This document shows, piece by piece, positions 1 through 11,958 of a stretch of 64,000 nucleotides of DNA. The DNA comes from Hippophae tibetana (Eukaryota > Streptophyta > Magnoliopsida > Rosales > Elaeagnaceae): the NCBI GenBank assembly GCA_037013495.1, contig CM072801.1, positions 82,755,816 through 82,819,815 on the forward strand. Direction: 5' to 3'. How positions within the stretch are numbered: the first letter of the stretch is position 1; each line of letters starts with the position of its first letter. The notes below the pieces were generated by a model. That model searched no databases and had not been told where the DNA came from. It was given only the letters and a program-made list of their open reading frames with translations. The position numbers and the translations under genes are program-made.

Positions 1-319
1 ATTCAAAAATAACAAAACATTTGATGATCAGACTTCCAACATCAAATGACCATAACTTTTGACTGGGGTATCGTAATGACTATTATAATATATCAAAATC
101 GGAGCTCGTCTCCATCCATACAATAATTGTTGGCCTAGTATTCGAACCTGATTTCTGTTCCCAAATTCCATCATTTACATAACTTCTCGAGGGTTTTAAG
201 ATTTTGTCGTAAAATTCAGGTTTACTTACCTTCTATATGATTCAATAGAGCTGTCAATGAGATATTGGTTCCGACAAAGGTTTCTTTATTTATTTGGTCA
301 TTAAATCTGAATTCTTCCT

Positions 320-386
320 AAAAAACTATGGGAGCAGAAAAAGAAAGGGGCTAGTTTTCATAATTTCAAAAATAACAAAACATTTG
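320..386 (+). other. A/T-tract-rich segment around the monomer anchor (example)
   Basis: Short A or T runs at about 320-325, 338-342, 344-346, 354-357, 364-366, 368-372 and 377-380 flank and follow a purine-rich stretch (334-350). Several centres are roughly 10 bp apart, which could give intrinsic curvature. This recurs once per monomer; bending is inferred from known A-tract behaviour, not measured. Confidence 0.5.
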
Positions 387-412
387 ATGAATCAGACTTC
401 CAACATCAAATG
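381..412. other. Conserved 9-bp dyad in every monomer (example)
   Basis: CATTTGATG at 381-389 and its exact reverse complement CATCAAATG at 404-412 are separated by 14 bases (13 in monomers with GATGATCAG). The same pair sits about 50 bases after the anchor in almost all of the 177 monomers. By eye only five carry an arm mismatch (near 11648, 12400, 14583, 43650 and 44378). It could form a small hairpin or cruciform or bind a dimeric protein; that role is inferred. Confidence 0.85.
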
Positions 413-444
413 ACCATAACTTTGGACTGGGGTATCGTAACGAC

Positions 445-454
445 TATTATAATA
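445..454. other. 10-bp perfect palindrome TATTATAATA (example)
   Basis: Self-complementary over 10 bases, about 33 bp downstream of the dyad, and present in most monomers. Broken in all type F monomers (TATTGTAATA), in the A monomers at 11959 and 14141 (AATTATAATA), and in two D monomers near 47351 and 48443 (TATTAAAATA). No function is shown. Confidence 0.8.
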
Positions 455-693
455 TATCAAATCGGAGCTCGTCTCGATCCATACAATAATTGTTGGCCTC
501 GGAATGAAACCTGATTTCTGTACCCAAATTCCATCGTTTACATAACTTATCGTGGGTTTTAAGATTTTGTCGTAAATTTGCGGTTTACTTACCTTCTATA
601 TGATTCAATAGCGATGTAAATGAGATATTGCGTCCGACAAAGGTTTCTTTATTTATTTGGTCATTAAATCTGTATTCTTCCTAAAAACGTATG

Positions 694-1056
694 GGAGCAG
701 AAAAAGGAAGGGGCTAGTTTTCAAAACTTTAAAAATACGAAAACATTTGATGATCAGACTTCCAACATCAAATGACCATAACTTTTAACTGGGGTATCGT
801 AATGACTATTATAATATATCAAAATAGGAGCTCGTCTCGATCCATACAATAATTGTTGGCCTCGGAATGGGACCTGATTTCTGTACCCAAATTCCATCGT
901 TTACATAACTTATCGAGTGTTTTAGGATTTTGTCGTAAATTTGCGGTTTACTTACCTTCGATATGATTCAATAGAGCTGTCAATGAGATATTGGTTCCGA
1001 CAAAAATTTCTTTATTTATTTGGTCATTAAATCTGAATTCTTCCTAAAAAACTATG
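694..1056 (+). repeat. Example of monomer type B1 (divergent)
   Basis: Defined by AAAAAGGAAGGGG, then CAAAACTTTAAAAATACG in place of the usual CATAATTTCAAAAATAAC, GATGATCAG (one base shorter, creating a BclI-like TGATCA), an AACTGGGG core and GTAATGAC. Anchors 694, 4692, 31598, 34141 and 58498. It is always preceded by a monomer ending AAAACGTATGGG. It is the most divergent 5' region in the array. Confidence 0.85.
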
Positions 1057-1420
1057 GGAGCAGAAAAAGAAAGGGGCTAGTTTTCATAATTTCAAAAATA
1101 ACAAAACATTTGATGAATCAGACTTCCAACATCAAATGACCATAACTTTAGACTCGGGTATCGTAACGACTATTATAATATATCAAAATCGGAGCTCGTC
1201 TCGATCCATACAATAATTGTTGGCCTAGCATTGGAACCTGATTTCTGTACCCAAATTCCATCGTTTACATAACTTATCGAGGGTTTTAAGATTTTGTCGT
1301 AAATTTGCGGTTTACTTACCTTCGATTTGAATCAATAAAGATGTAAATGAGATATTGGATCCGACAAAGGTTTCTTTATTTATTTGGTCATTAAATCTGT
1401 ATTCTTCCTAAAAACGTATG
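1057..1420 (+). repeat. Example of monomer type C
   Basis: Core TTTAGACTCGGGTATCG, with AAAATCGG and CTAGCATTGGAACC. Anchors 1057, 5055 and 9413 (the last with a different 3' half). Confined to the first 10 kb. Confidence 0.82.
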
Positions 1421-1785
1421 GGAGCAGAAAAAGAAAGGGGCTAGTTTTCAAAACTTCAAAAATACGAAAACATTTGATGATCAGACTTCCAACATCAAAT
1501 GACCATAACTTTTAACTGGGGTATCGTAATGACTATTATAATATATCAAAATCGGAGCTCGTCACCATCCATACAATAATTGTTGGCCTAGTATTCGATC
1601 TTGATTTCTGTTCCCAAATTCCATCATTTACATAACTTCTCGAGGGTTTTCAGATTTTGTCGTAAAATTCAGGTTTACTTACCTTCGATTTTTCTTCAAA
1701 TAGAGCCGTCAATGAGATATTGGTTCCGACAAAGATTTCTTTATTTATTTGGTAAATAAATCTGTATTCTACCTGAAAAACTATG
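1421..1785 (+). repeat. Example of monomer type B2
   Basis: Shares the B-type 5' region (AAAATACGAAAAC, GATGATCAG, AACTGGGG) but has the unique CGTCACCATCC and GTATTCGATCTTG, and an E/K-like 3' half with CTTCTCGAGGG. Anchors 1421, 2512 and 5419, so it is confined to the first 6 kb. Confidence 0.82.
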
Positions 1786-2148
1786 GGAGCAGAAAAAGAA
1801 AGGGGCTAGTTTTCATAATTTCAAAAATAACAAAACATTTGATGAATCAGACTTCCAACATCAAATGACCATAACTTTTGACTGGGGTATCTTAGCGACT
1901 ATTATAATATATCAAATCGGAGCTCGTCTCGATCCATACAATAATTGTTGGCCTCGGAATGGGACCTGATTTCTGTACCCAAATTCCATCGTTTACATAA
2001 CTTATTGAGTGTTTAAAGATTTTGTCGTAAATTTGCGGTTTACTTACCTTCTATATGATTCAATAGAGCTGTCAATGAGATATTGGTTCCGACAAAGGTT
2101 TCTTTATTTATTTGGTCATTAAATCTGAATTCTTCCTAAAAACCTATT
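1786..2148 (+). repeat. Example of monomer type D (with D* variant)
   Basis: Core TTTTGACTGGGGTATCTTAGCGAC and ending GGAATGGGACC. Anchors 1786, 2149, 2877, 3240, 5784, 6147, 6873, 7236, 11596, 13052, 13778, 15235, 15961, 20322, 22867, 23958, 37050, 37413, 41049, 41778, 42141, 45777, 46140, 46869, 47232, 47961 and 48324, plus hybrid 40686. The D* subset with AAAAAGAAC is at 20685, 23230, 25776, 29779 and 39231. A GACTGGGTTATC subset marks the E-D-D units. Confidence 0.82.
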
Positions 2149-3965
2149 TGAGCAGAAAAAGAAAGGGTCTAGTTTTCATAATTTCAAAAATAACAAAACA
2201 TTTGATGAATCAGACTTCCAACATCAAATGACCATAACTTTTGACTGGGGTATCTTAGCGACTATTATAATATATCAAATCAGAGCTCGTCTCGATCCAT
2301 ACAATAATTGTTGGCCTCGGAATGGGACCTGATTTCTGTACCCAAATTCCATCGTTTACATAACTTATCGAGTGTTTTAAGATTTTGTCGTAAATTTGCA
2401 GTTTACTTACCTTCTATATGATTCAATAGAGCTGTCAATGAGATATTGGTTCCGAAAAAGGTTTCTTTATTTATTTGGTCATTAAATCTGTATTCTTCCT
2501 AAAAACGTATGGGAGCAGAAAAAGAAAGGGGCTAGTTTTCAAAACTTCAAAAATACGAAAACATTTGATGATCAGACTTCCAACATCAAATGACCATAAC
2601 TTTTAACTGGGGTATCGTAATGACTATTATAATATATCAAAATCGAAGCTCGTCACCATCCATACAATAATTGTTGGCCTAGTATTCGATCTTGATTTCT
2701 GTTCCCAAATTCCATCATTTACATAACTTCTCGAGGGTTTTCAGATTTTGTCGTAAAATTCAGGTTTACTTACCTTCGATTTTTCTTCAAATAGAGCCGT
2801 CAATGAGATATTGGTTCCGACAAAGATTTCTTTATTTATTTGGTAAATAAATCTGTATTCTACCTGAAAAACTATGGGAGCAGAAAAAGAAAGGGGCTAG
2901 TTTTCATAATTTCAAAAATAACAAAACATTTGATGAATCAGACTTCCAACATCAAATGACCATAACTTTTGACTGGGGTATCTTACCGACTATTATAATA
3001 TATCAAATCGGAGCTCGTCTCGATCCATACAATAATTGTTGGCCTCGGAATGGGACCTGATTTCTGTACCCAAATTCCATCGTTTACATAACTTATCGAG
3101 TGTTTTAAGATTTTGTCGTAAATTTGCGGTTTACTTACCTTCTATATGATTAAATAGAGCTGTCAATGAGATATTGGTTCCGACAAAGGTTTCTTTATTT
3201 ATTTGGTCATTAAATCTGAATTCTTCCTAAAAAACTATTTGAGCAGAAAAAGAAAGGGGCTAGTTTTCATAATTTCAAAAATAACAAAACATTTGATGAA
3301 TCAGACTTCCAACATCAAATGACCATAACTTTTGACTGGGGTATCTTAGCGACTATTATAATATATCAAATCGGAGCTCGTCTCGATCCATACAATAATT
3401 GTTGGCCTCGGAATGGGACCTGATTTCTGTACCCAAATTCCATCGTTTACATAACTTATCGAGTGTTTTAAGATTTTGTCGTAAATTTGCAGTTTACTTA
3501 CCTTCTATATGATTCAATAGAGCTGTCAATGAGATATTGGTTCCGACAAAGGTTTCTTTATTTATTTGGTCATTAAATCTGAATTCTTCCTAAAAAACTA
3601 TGGGAGCAGAAAAAGAAAGGGGCTAGTTTTCATAATTTCAAAAATAACAAAACATTTGATGAATCAGACTTCCAACATCAAATGACCATAACTTTGGACT
3701 GGGGTATCGTAACGACTATTATAATATATCAAATCGGAGCTCGTCTCGATCCATACAATAATTGTTGGCCTCGGAATGAAACCTGATTTCTGTACCCAAA
3801 TTCCATCGTTTACATAACTTATCGTGGGTTTTAAGATTTTGTCGTAAATTTCTGGTTTACTTACTTTCGATTTGAATCAATAGAGCTGTAAATGAGATAT
3901 TGGATCCGACAAAGGTTTCTTTATTTATTTGGTCAATAAATCTGTATTCTTCCTGAAAAACTATG

Positions 3966-6900
3966 GGAGCAGAAAAAGAAAGGGGCTAGTTTTCATAAAT
4001 TCAAAAATAACAAAACATTTGATGATCAGACTTCCAACATCAAATGACCATAACTTTTGACTGGGGTATCGTAATGACTATTATAATATATCAAAATCGG
4101 AGCTCGTCTCCATCCATACAATAATTGTTGGCCTAGTATTCGAACCTGATTTCTGTTCCCAAATTCCATCATTTACATAACTTCTCGAGGGTTTTAAGAT
4201 TTTGTCGTAAAATTCAGGTTTACTTACCTTCTATATGATTCAATAGAGCTGTCAATGAGATATTGGTTCCGACAAAGGTTTCTTTATTTATTTGGTCATT
4301 AAATCTGAATTCTTCCTAAAAAACTATGGGAGCAGAAAAAGAAAGGGGCTAGTTTTCATAATTTCAAAAATAACAAAACATTTGATGAATCAGACTTCCA
4401 ACATCAAATGACCATAACTTTGGACTGGGGTATCGTAACGACTATTATAATATATCAAATCGGAGCTCGTCTCGATCCATACAATAATTGTTGGCCTCGG
4501 AATGAAACCTGATTTCTGTACCCAAATTCCATCGTTTACATAACTTATCGTGGGTTTTAAGATTTTGTCGTAAATTTGCGGTTTACTTACCTTCTATATG
4601 ATTCAATAGCGATGTAAATGAGATATTGCGTCCGACAAAGGTTTCTTTATTTATTTGGTCATTAAATCTGTATTCTTCCTAAAAACGTATGGGAGCAGAA
4701 AAAGGAAGGGGCTAGTTTTCAAAACTTTAAAAATACGAAAACATTTGATGATCAGACTTCCAACATCAAATGACCATAACTTTTAACTGGGGTATCGTAA
4801 TGACTATTATAATATATCAAAATAGGAGCTCATCTCGATCCATACAATAATTGTTGGCCTCGGAATGGGACCTGATTTCTGTACCCAAATTCCATCGTTT
4901 ACATAACTTATCGAGTGTTTTAAGATTTTGTCGTAAATTTGCGGTTTACTTACCTTCGATATGATTCAATAGAGCTGTCAATGAGATATTGGTTCCGACA
5001 AAAATTTCTTTATTTATTTGGTCATTAAATCTGAATTCTTCCTAAAAAACTATGGGAGCAGAAAAAGAAAGGGGCTAGTTTTCATAATTTCAAAAATAAC
5101 AAAACATTTGATGAATCAGACTTCCAACATCAAATGACCATAACTTTAGACTCGGGTATCGTAACGACTATTATAATATATCAAAATCGGAGCTCGTCTC
5201 GATCCATACAATAATTGTTGGCCTAGCATTGGAACCTGATTTCTGTACCCAAATTCCATCGTTTACATAACTTATCGAGGGTTTTAAGATTTTGTCGTAA
5301 ATTTGCGGTTTACTTACCTTCGATTTGAATCAATAAAGATGTAAATGAGATATTGGATCCGACAAAGGTTTCTTTATTTATTTGGTCATTAAATCTGTAT
5401 TCTTCCTAAAAACGTATGGGAGCAGAAAAAGAAAGGGGCTAGTTTTCAAAACTTCAAAAATACGAAAACATTTGATGATCAGACTTCCAACATCAAATGA
5501 CCATAACTTTTAACTGGGGTATCGTAATGACTATTATAATATATCAAAATCGGAGCTCGTCACCATCCATACAATAATTGTTGGCCTAGTATTCGATCTT
5601 GATTTCTGTTCCCAAATTCCATCATTTACATAACTTCTCGAGGGTTTTCAGATTTTGTCGTAAAATTCAGGTTTACTTACCTTCGATTTTTCTTCAAATA
5701 GAGCCGTCAATGAGATATTGGTTCCGACAAAGATTTCTTTATTTATTTGGTAAATAAATCTGTATTCTACCTGAAAAACTATGGGAGCAGAAAAAGAAAG
5801 GGGCTAGTTTTCATAATTTCAAAAATAACAAAACATTTGATGAATCAGACTTCCAACATCAAATGACCATAACTTTTGACTGGGGTATCTTAGCGACTAT
5901 TATAATATATCAAATCGGAGCTCGTCTCGATCCATACAATAATTGTTGGCCTCGGAATGGGACCTGATTTCTGTACCCAAATTCCATCGTTTACATAACT
6001 TATCGAGTGTTTAAAGATTTTGTCGTAAATTTACGGTTTACTTACCTTCTATATGATTCAATAGAGCTGTCAATGAGATATTGGTTCCGACAAAGGTTTC
6101 TTTATTTATTTGGTCATTAAATCTGAATTCTTCCTAAAAACCTATTTGAGCAGAAAAAGAAAGGGGCTAGTTTTCATAATTTCAAAAATAACAAAACATT
6201 TGATGAATCAGACTTCCAACATCAAATGACCATAACTTTTGACTGGGGTATCTTAGCGACTATTATAATATATCAAATCGGAGGTCGTCTCGATCCATAC
6301 AATAATTGTTGGCCTCGGAATGGGACCTGATTTCTGTACCCAAATTCCATCGTTTACATAACTTATCGAGTGTTTTAAGATTTTGTCGTAAATTTGCAGT
6401 TTACTTACCTTCTATATGATTCAATAGAGCTGTCAATGAGATATTGGTTCCGACAAAGGTTTCTTTATTTATTTGGTCATTAAATCTGAATTCTTCCTAA
6501 AAAACTATGGGAGCAGAAAAAGAAAGGGGCTAGTTTTCATAATTTCAAAAATAACAAAACATTTGATGAATCAGACTTCCAACATCAAATGACCATAACT
6601 TTGGACTGGGGTATCGTAACGACTATTATAATATATCAAATCGGAGCTCGTCTCGATCCATACAATAATTGTTGGCCTCGGAATGAAACCTGATTTCTGT
6701 ACCCAAATTCCATCGTTTACATAACTTATCGTGGGTTTTAAGATTTTGTCGTAAATTTCTGGTTTACTTACTTTCGATTTGAATCAATAGAGCTGTAAAT
6801 GAGATATTGGATCCGACAAAGGTTTCTTTATTTATTTGGTCAATAAATCTGTATTCTTCCTGAAAAACTATGGGAGCAGAAAAAGAAAGGGGCTAGTTTT

Positions 6901-7961
6901 CATAATTTCAAAAATAACAAAACATTTGATGAATCAGACTTCCAACATCAAATGACCATAACTTTTGACTGGGGTATCTTAGCGACTATTATAATATATC
7001 AAATCGGAGCTCGTCTCGATCCATACAATAATTGTTGGCCTCGGAATGGGACCTGATTTCTGTACCCAAATTCCATCGTTTACATAACTTATCGAGTGTT
7101 TTAAGATTTTGTCGTAAATTTGCGGTTTACTTACCTTCTATATGATTCAATAGAGCTGTCAATGAGATATTGGTTCCGACAAAGGTTTCTTTATTTATTT
7201 GGTCATTAAATCTGAATTCTTCCTAAAAAACTATTTGAGCAGAAAAAGAAAGGGGCTAGTTTTCATAATTTCAAAAATAACAAAACATTTGATGAATCAG
7301 ACTTCCAACATCAAATGACCATAACTTTTGACTGGGGTATCTTAGCGACTATTATAATATATCAAATCGGAGCTCGTCTCGATCCATACAATAATTGTTG
7401 GCCTCGGAATGGGACCTGATTTCTGTACCCAAATTCCATCGTTTACATAACTTATCGAGTGTTTTAAGATTTTGTCGTAAATTTGCAGTTTACTTACCTT
7501 CTATATGATTCAATAGAGCTGTCAATGAGATATTGGTTCCGACAAAGGTTTCTTTATTTATTTGGTCATTAAATCTGAATTCTTCCTAAAAAACTATGGG
7601 AGCAGAAAAAGAAAGGGGCTAGTTTTCATAATTTCAAAAATAACAAAACATTTGATGAATCAGACTTCCAACATCAAATGACCATAACTTTGGACTGGGG
7701 TATCGTAACGACTATTATAATATATCAAATCGGAGCTCGTCTCGATCCATACAATAATTGTTGGCCTCGGAATGAAACCTGATTTCTGTACCCAAATTCC
7801 ATCGTTTACATAACTTATCGTGGGTTTTAAGATTTTGTCGTAAATTTCTGGTTTACTTACTTTCGATTTGAATCAATAGAGCTGTAAATGAGATATTGGA
7901 TCCGACAAAGGTTTCTTTATTTATTTGGTCAATAAATCTGTATTCTTCCTGAAAAACTATG
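3966..7961 (+). repeat. 11-mer higher-order repeat, copy 2 (one monomer replaced)
   Basis: Monomers K'-A-B1-C-B2-D-D-A-D-D-A start at 3966, 4329, 4692, 5055, 5419, 5784, 6147, 6510, 6873, 7236 and 7599. The offset to copy 1 is 3998 bp up to 6510 and 3996 bp afterwards. The eighth monomer is type A here but type B2 in copy 1 (2512). The register is kept, so the swap looks like gene conversion or a matched exchange, not an insertion or deletion. The result is also a local D-D-A doublet with a period of about 1089 bp. Confidence 0.9.
4329..4691 (+). repeat. Example of monomer type A
   Basis: Defined by a TTTGGACTGGGG core with GTAACGAC, ATCAAATCGG and the ending GGAATGAAACC. Assigned by eye to anchors 331, 3603, 4329, 6510, 7599, 8324 (hybrid), 11959, 14141, 24321, 32324, 34867, 37776, 42504, 43958, 48687, 50142, 51596, 53050, 55591, 60315, 60678, 62132 and 62857. 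It carries the GAGCTC palindrome. Confidence 0.85.
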
Positions 7962-9412
7962 GGAGCAGAAAAAGAAAGGGGCTAGTTTTCATAAATTCAA
8001 AAATAACAAAACATTTGATGAATCAGACTTCCAACATCAAATGACCATAACTTTTGACTGGGGTATCTTAACGACTATTATAATATATCAAATCGGAGCT
8101 CGCCTCGATCCATACAATAATTGTTGGCCTCGGAATGGGACCTGATTTCTGTACCCAAATTCCATCGTTTACATAACTTATCGAGTGTTTTAAGATTTTG
8201 TCGTAAATTTGCGGTTTACTTAACTTCTATATGATTCAATAGCGCTGTAAATGAGATATTGCGTCCGACAAAGGTTTCTTTATTTATTTGGTCAATAAAT
8301 TTGTATTCTTCCTTAAAAAATATGGAGCAGAAAAAGAAAGGGGCTAGTTTTCATAATTTAAAAAATAACAAAACATTTGATGAATCAGACTTCCAACATC
8401 AAATGACCATAACTTTGGACTGGGGTATCGTAACGACTATTATAATATATCAAATCGGAGCTCGTCTCGATCCATACAATAATTGTTGGCCTCGGAATGA
8501 AACCTGATTTCTGTACCCAAATTCCATCGTTTACATAACTTATCGTGGGTTTTAAGATTTTGTCGTAAATTTCTGGTTTACTTACTTTCGATTTGAATCA
8601 ATAGAGCTGTAAATGAGATATTGGATCCGACAAAGGTTTCTTTATTTATTTGGTCAATAAATCTGTATTCTTCCTGAAAAACTATGGGAGCAGAAAAAGA
8701 AAGGGGCTAGTTTTCATAAATTCAAAAATAACAAAACATTTGATGAATCAGACTTCCAACATCAAATGACCATAACTTTTGACTGGGGTATCTTAACGAC
8801 TATTATAATATATCAAATCGGAGCTCGCCTCGATCCATACAATAATTGTTGGCCTCGGAATGGGACCTGATTTCTGTACCCAAATTCCATCGTTTACATA
8901 ACTTATCGAGTGTTTTAAGATTTTGTCGTAAATTTGCGGTTTACTTAACTTCTATATGATTCAATAGCGCTGTAAATGAGATATTGCGTCCGACAAAGGT
9001 TTCTTTATTTATTTGGTCAATAAATTTGTATTCTTCCTTAAAAAATATGGAGCAGAAAAAGAAAGGGGCTAGTTTTCATAATTTAAAAAATAACAAAACA
9101 TTTGATGAATCAGACTTCCAACATCAAATGACCATAACTTTTGACTGGGGTATCGTAACGACTATTGTAATATATCAAATTCGGAGCTTGTCTCGATCCA
9201 TACAATAATTGTTGGCCTCGGAATGGAACCTGATTTCTGTACCCAAATTCCATCGTTTAAATAACTTATCGAGTGTTTTAAGATTTTGTCGTAAATTTGC
9301 GGTTTACTTACCTTCGATATGATTCAATAGAGCTGTCAATGAGATATTGGTTCCGACAAAAATTTCTTTATTTATTTGGTCATTAAATCTGAATTCTTCC
9401 TAAAAAACTATG
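7962..9412 (+). repeat. Dimer repeat, 725-bp period
   Basis: Monomers J-A(hybrid)-J-F start at 7962, 8324, 8687 and 9049. Both J monomers share the rare CGCCTCGATCC variant (8101 and 8826, exactly 725 apart), and both following monomers begin TATGGAGCAG, one G shorter than usual. The duplicates stay alike until the core of the second dimer changes from A-type to F-type near 9130. Confidence 0.85.
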
Positions 9413-11958
9413 GGAGCAGAAAAAGAAAGGGGCTAGTTTTCATAATTTCAAAAATAACAAAACATTTGATGAATCAGACTTCCAACATCAAATGACCATA
9501 ACTTTAGACTCGGGTATCGTAACGACTATTATAATATATCAAAATCGGAGCTCGTCTCGATCCATACAATAATTGTTGGCCTAGCATTGGAACCTGATTT
9601 CTGTACCCAAATTCCATCATTTACATAACTTCTCGAGGGTTTTAAGATTTTGTCGTAAAATTCAGGTTTACTTACCTTCGATTTTTCTTCAAATAGAGCC
9701 GTCAATGAGATATTGGTTCCGACAAAGATTTCTTTATTTATTTGGTCAATAAATATTCTACCTGAAAAACTATGGGAGCAGAAAAAGAAAGGGGCTAGTT
9801 TTCATAATTTCAAATATAACAAAACATTTGATGAATCAGACTTCCAACATCAAATGACCATAACTTTTGACTGGGGTATCGTAACGACTATTATAATATA
9901 TCAAATCGGAGCTCGTCTCGATCCATACAATAATTGTTGGCCTAGCATTGGAACCGGATTTCTGTACACAAATTCCATCGTTTACATAACTTATCGAGTG
10001 TTTTAAGATTTTGTCGTAAATTTCGGGTTTACTTACCTTCGATTTTTCTTCAAATAGAGCCGTCAATGAGATATTGGTTCCGACAAAGATTTCTTTATTT
10101 ATTTGGTAAATAAATCTGTATTCTACCTGAAAAACTATGGGAGCAGAAAAAGAAAGGGGCTAGTTTTCATAAATTCAAAAATAACAAAACATTTGATGAA
10201 TCAGACTTCCAACATCAAATGACCATAACTTTTGACTGGGGTATCTTAACGACTATTATAATATATCAAATCGGAGCTCGTCTCGATCCATACAATAATT
10301 GTTGGCCTCGGAATGGGACCTGATTTCTGTACCCAAATTCCATCGTTTACATAACTTATCGTGGGTTTTAAGATTTTGTTGTAACATTCTGGTTTACTTA
10401 CTTTCGATTTGAATCAATAGAGCTGTAAATTAGATATTGGATCCGACAAAGGTTTCTTTATTTATTTGGTCAATAAATTTGTATTCTTCCTTAAAAAATA
10501 TGGGAGCAGAAAAAGAAAGGGGCTAGTTTTCATAATTTAAAAAATAACAAAACATTTGATGCATCAGACTTCCAACATCAAATGACCATAACTTTTGACT
10601 GAGGTATCGTAACGACTATTGTAATATATCAAATTCGGAGCTTGTCTCGATCCATACAATAATTGTTGGCCTCGCAATGGAACCTGATTTCTGTACCCAA
10701 ATTCCATCGTTTACATAACTTATCGAGTGTTTTAAGATTTTGTCGTAAATTTGCGGTTTACTTCCCTTCGATATGATTCAATAGAGCTGTCAATGAGATA
10801 TTGGTTCCGACAAAAATTTCTTTATTTATTTGGTCATTAAATCTGAATTCTTCCTAAAAAACTATGGGAGCAGAAAAAGAAAGGGGCTAGTTTTCATAAT
10901 TTCAAAAATAACAAAACATTTGATGAATCAGACTTCCAACATCAAATGACCATAACTTTTGACTGGGGTATCGTAATGACTATTATAATATATCAAAATC
11001 GAGGCTCGTCTCCATCCATACAATAATTGTTGGCCTAGTATTCGAACCTGATTTCTGTTCCCAAATTCCATCATTTACATAACTTCTCGAGGGTTTTAAG
11101 ATTTTGTCGTAAAATTCAGGTTTACTTACCTTCGATTTTTCTTCAAATAGAGCCGTCAATGAGATATTGGTTCCGACAAAGATTTGTTTATTTATTTGGT
11201 AAATAAATCTGTATTCTACCTGAAAAACTATGGGAGCAGAAAAAGAAAGGGGCTAGTTTTCATAATTTCAAAAATAACAAAACATTTGATGAATCAGACT
11301 TCCAACATCAAATGACCATAACTTTTGACTGGGGTATCTTAACGACTATTATAATATATCAAATCGGATCTCGTCTCGATCCATACAATAATTGTTGGCC
11401 TCGGAATGGGACCTGATTTCTGTATCCAAATTCCATCGTTTACATAACTTATCGAGTGTTTTAAGATTTTGTCGTAAATTTGCGGTTTACTTACCTTCTA
11501 TATGATTCAATAGAGCTGTCAATGAGATATTGGTTCCGACAAAGGTTTCTTTATTTATTTGGTCATTAAATCTGAATTCTTCCTAAAAAACTATTTGAGC
11601 AGAAAAAGAAAGGGGCTAATTTTCATAATTTCAAAAATAACAAAACATTTGAGGAATCAGACTTCCAACATCAAATGACCATAACTTTTGACTGGGGTAT
11701 CTTAGCGACTATTATAATATATCAAATCGGAGCTCGTCTCGATCCATACAATAATTGTTGGCCTCGGAATGGGACCTGATTTCTGTACCCAAATTCCATC
11801 GTTTACATAACTTATCGAGTGTTTTAAGATTTTGTCGTAAATTTGCGGTTTACTTACCTTCTATATGATTCAATAGAGCTGTCAATGAGATATTGGTTCC
11901 GACAAAGGTTTCTTTATTTATTTGGTCATTAAATCTGAATTCTTCCTAAAAAACTATG
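9413..11958 (+). repeat. Irregular satellite stretch C-I-J-F-E-J-D
   Basis: Seven monomers (9413, 9775, 10140, 10503, 10867, 11233, 11596) with no local higher-order period. The C monomer at 9413 keeps the C-type core (GACTCGGG) but has the E/K-type 3' half with CTTCTCGAGGG, so it is a hybrid. No gene or unique sequence is present. Confidence 0.8.

Larger units (their letters stand above)
1..3965 (+). repeat. 11-mer higher-order repeat, copy 1 (left-truncated by window edge)
   Basis: Monomer order K'-A-B1-C-B2-D-D-B2-D-D-A, with anchors at 331, 694, 1057, 1421, 1786, 2149, 2512, 2877, 3240 and 3603; the first monomer lacks about 32 bases because the window starts inside it. The same order and the same private variants (the GGAAGG purine run of B1, the GACTCGGG of C, the CACCATCC of B2) recur 3998 bp downstream. 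Only a handful of substitutions were seen between the copies over the first 2.5 kb, for example at about 925, 2168 and 2281. That fits a recent duplication. Confidence 0.9.

Noticed and set aside
495..502. Promoter or other regulatory site in the monomer
   Set aside because: TATA-like strings such as TATAATATAT occur in each monomer, but in AT-rich satellite DNA with no downstream gene they give no usable evidence.
331..693. Monomer built from two related halves of about 181 bp
   Set aside because: Comparing the halves gave only weak, scattered matches such as CATAACTT at 415 and 541, which are 126 bp apart, not 181. A self-alignment would be needed to support it.
331..693. CENP-B box
   Set aside because: I looked for the TTCG...A..CGGG pattern and saw no match in the monomer on either strand.
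8259..8507. Open frames at 8259, 8984, 14467, 14665, 16287, 18103, 27523, 31757, 34300 and 58657
   Set aside because: All are chance frames spanning monomer junctions in particular types; no sign of coding beyond the repeat.
9713..10006. Open frame of 97 codons, repeated at 16623, 18439 and 20984, with shorter relatives at 43167, 50805, 52259, 53713 and 61341
   Set aside because: It lies within the satellite, starts and stops at fixed monomer positions, recurs with the monomers, and depends on a 4-bp deletion. No domain, signal or independent conservation is visible.
9836..10066. Minus-strand open frames of 61-76 codons (also 16746, 18562, 20791, 21107, 23336, 25882, 29885, 39337)
   Set aside because: They are complement-strand readings of the same satellite segment, opened by the variants of K, I and D* monomers. 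Repetition here reflects the DNA repeat, not a protein family.
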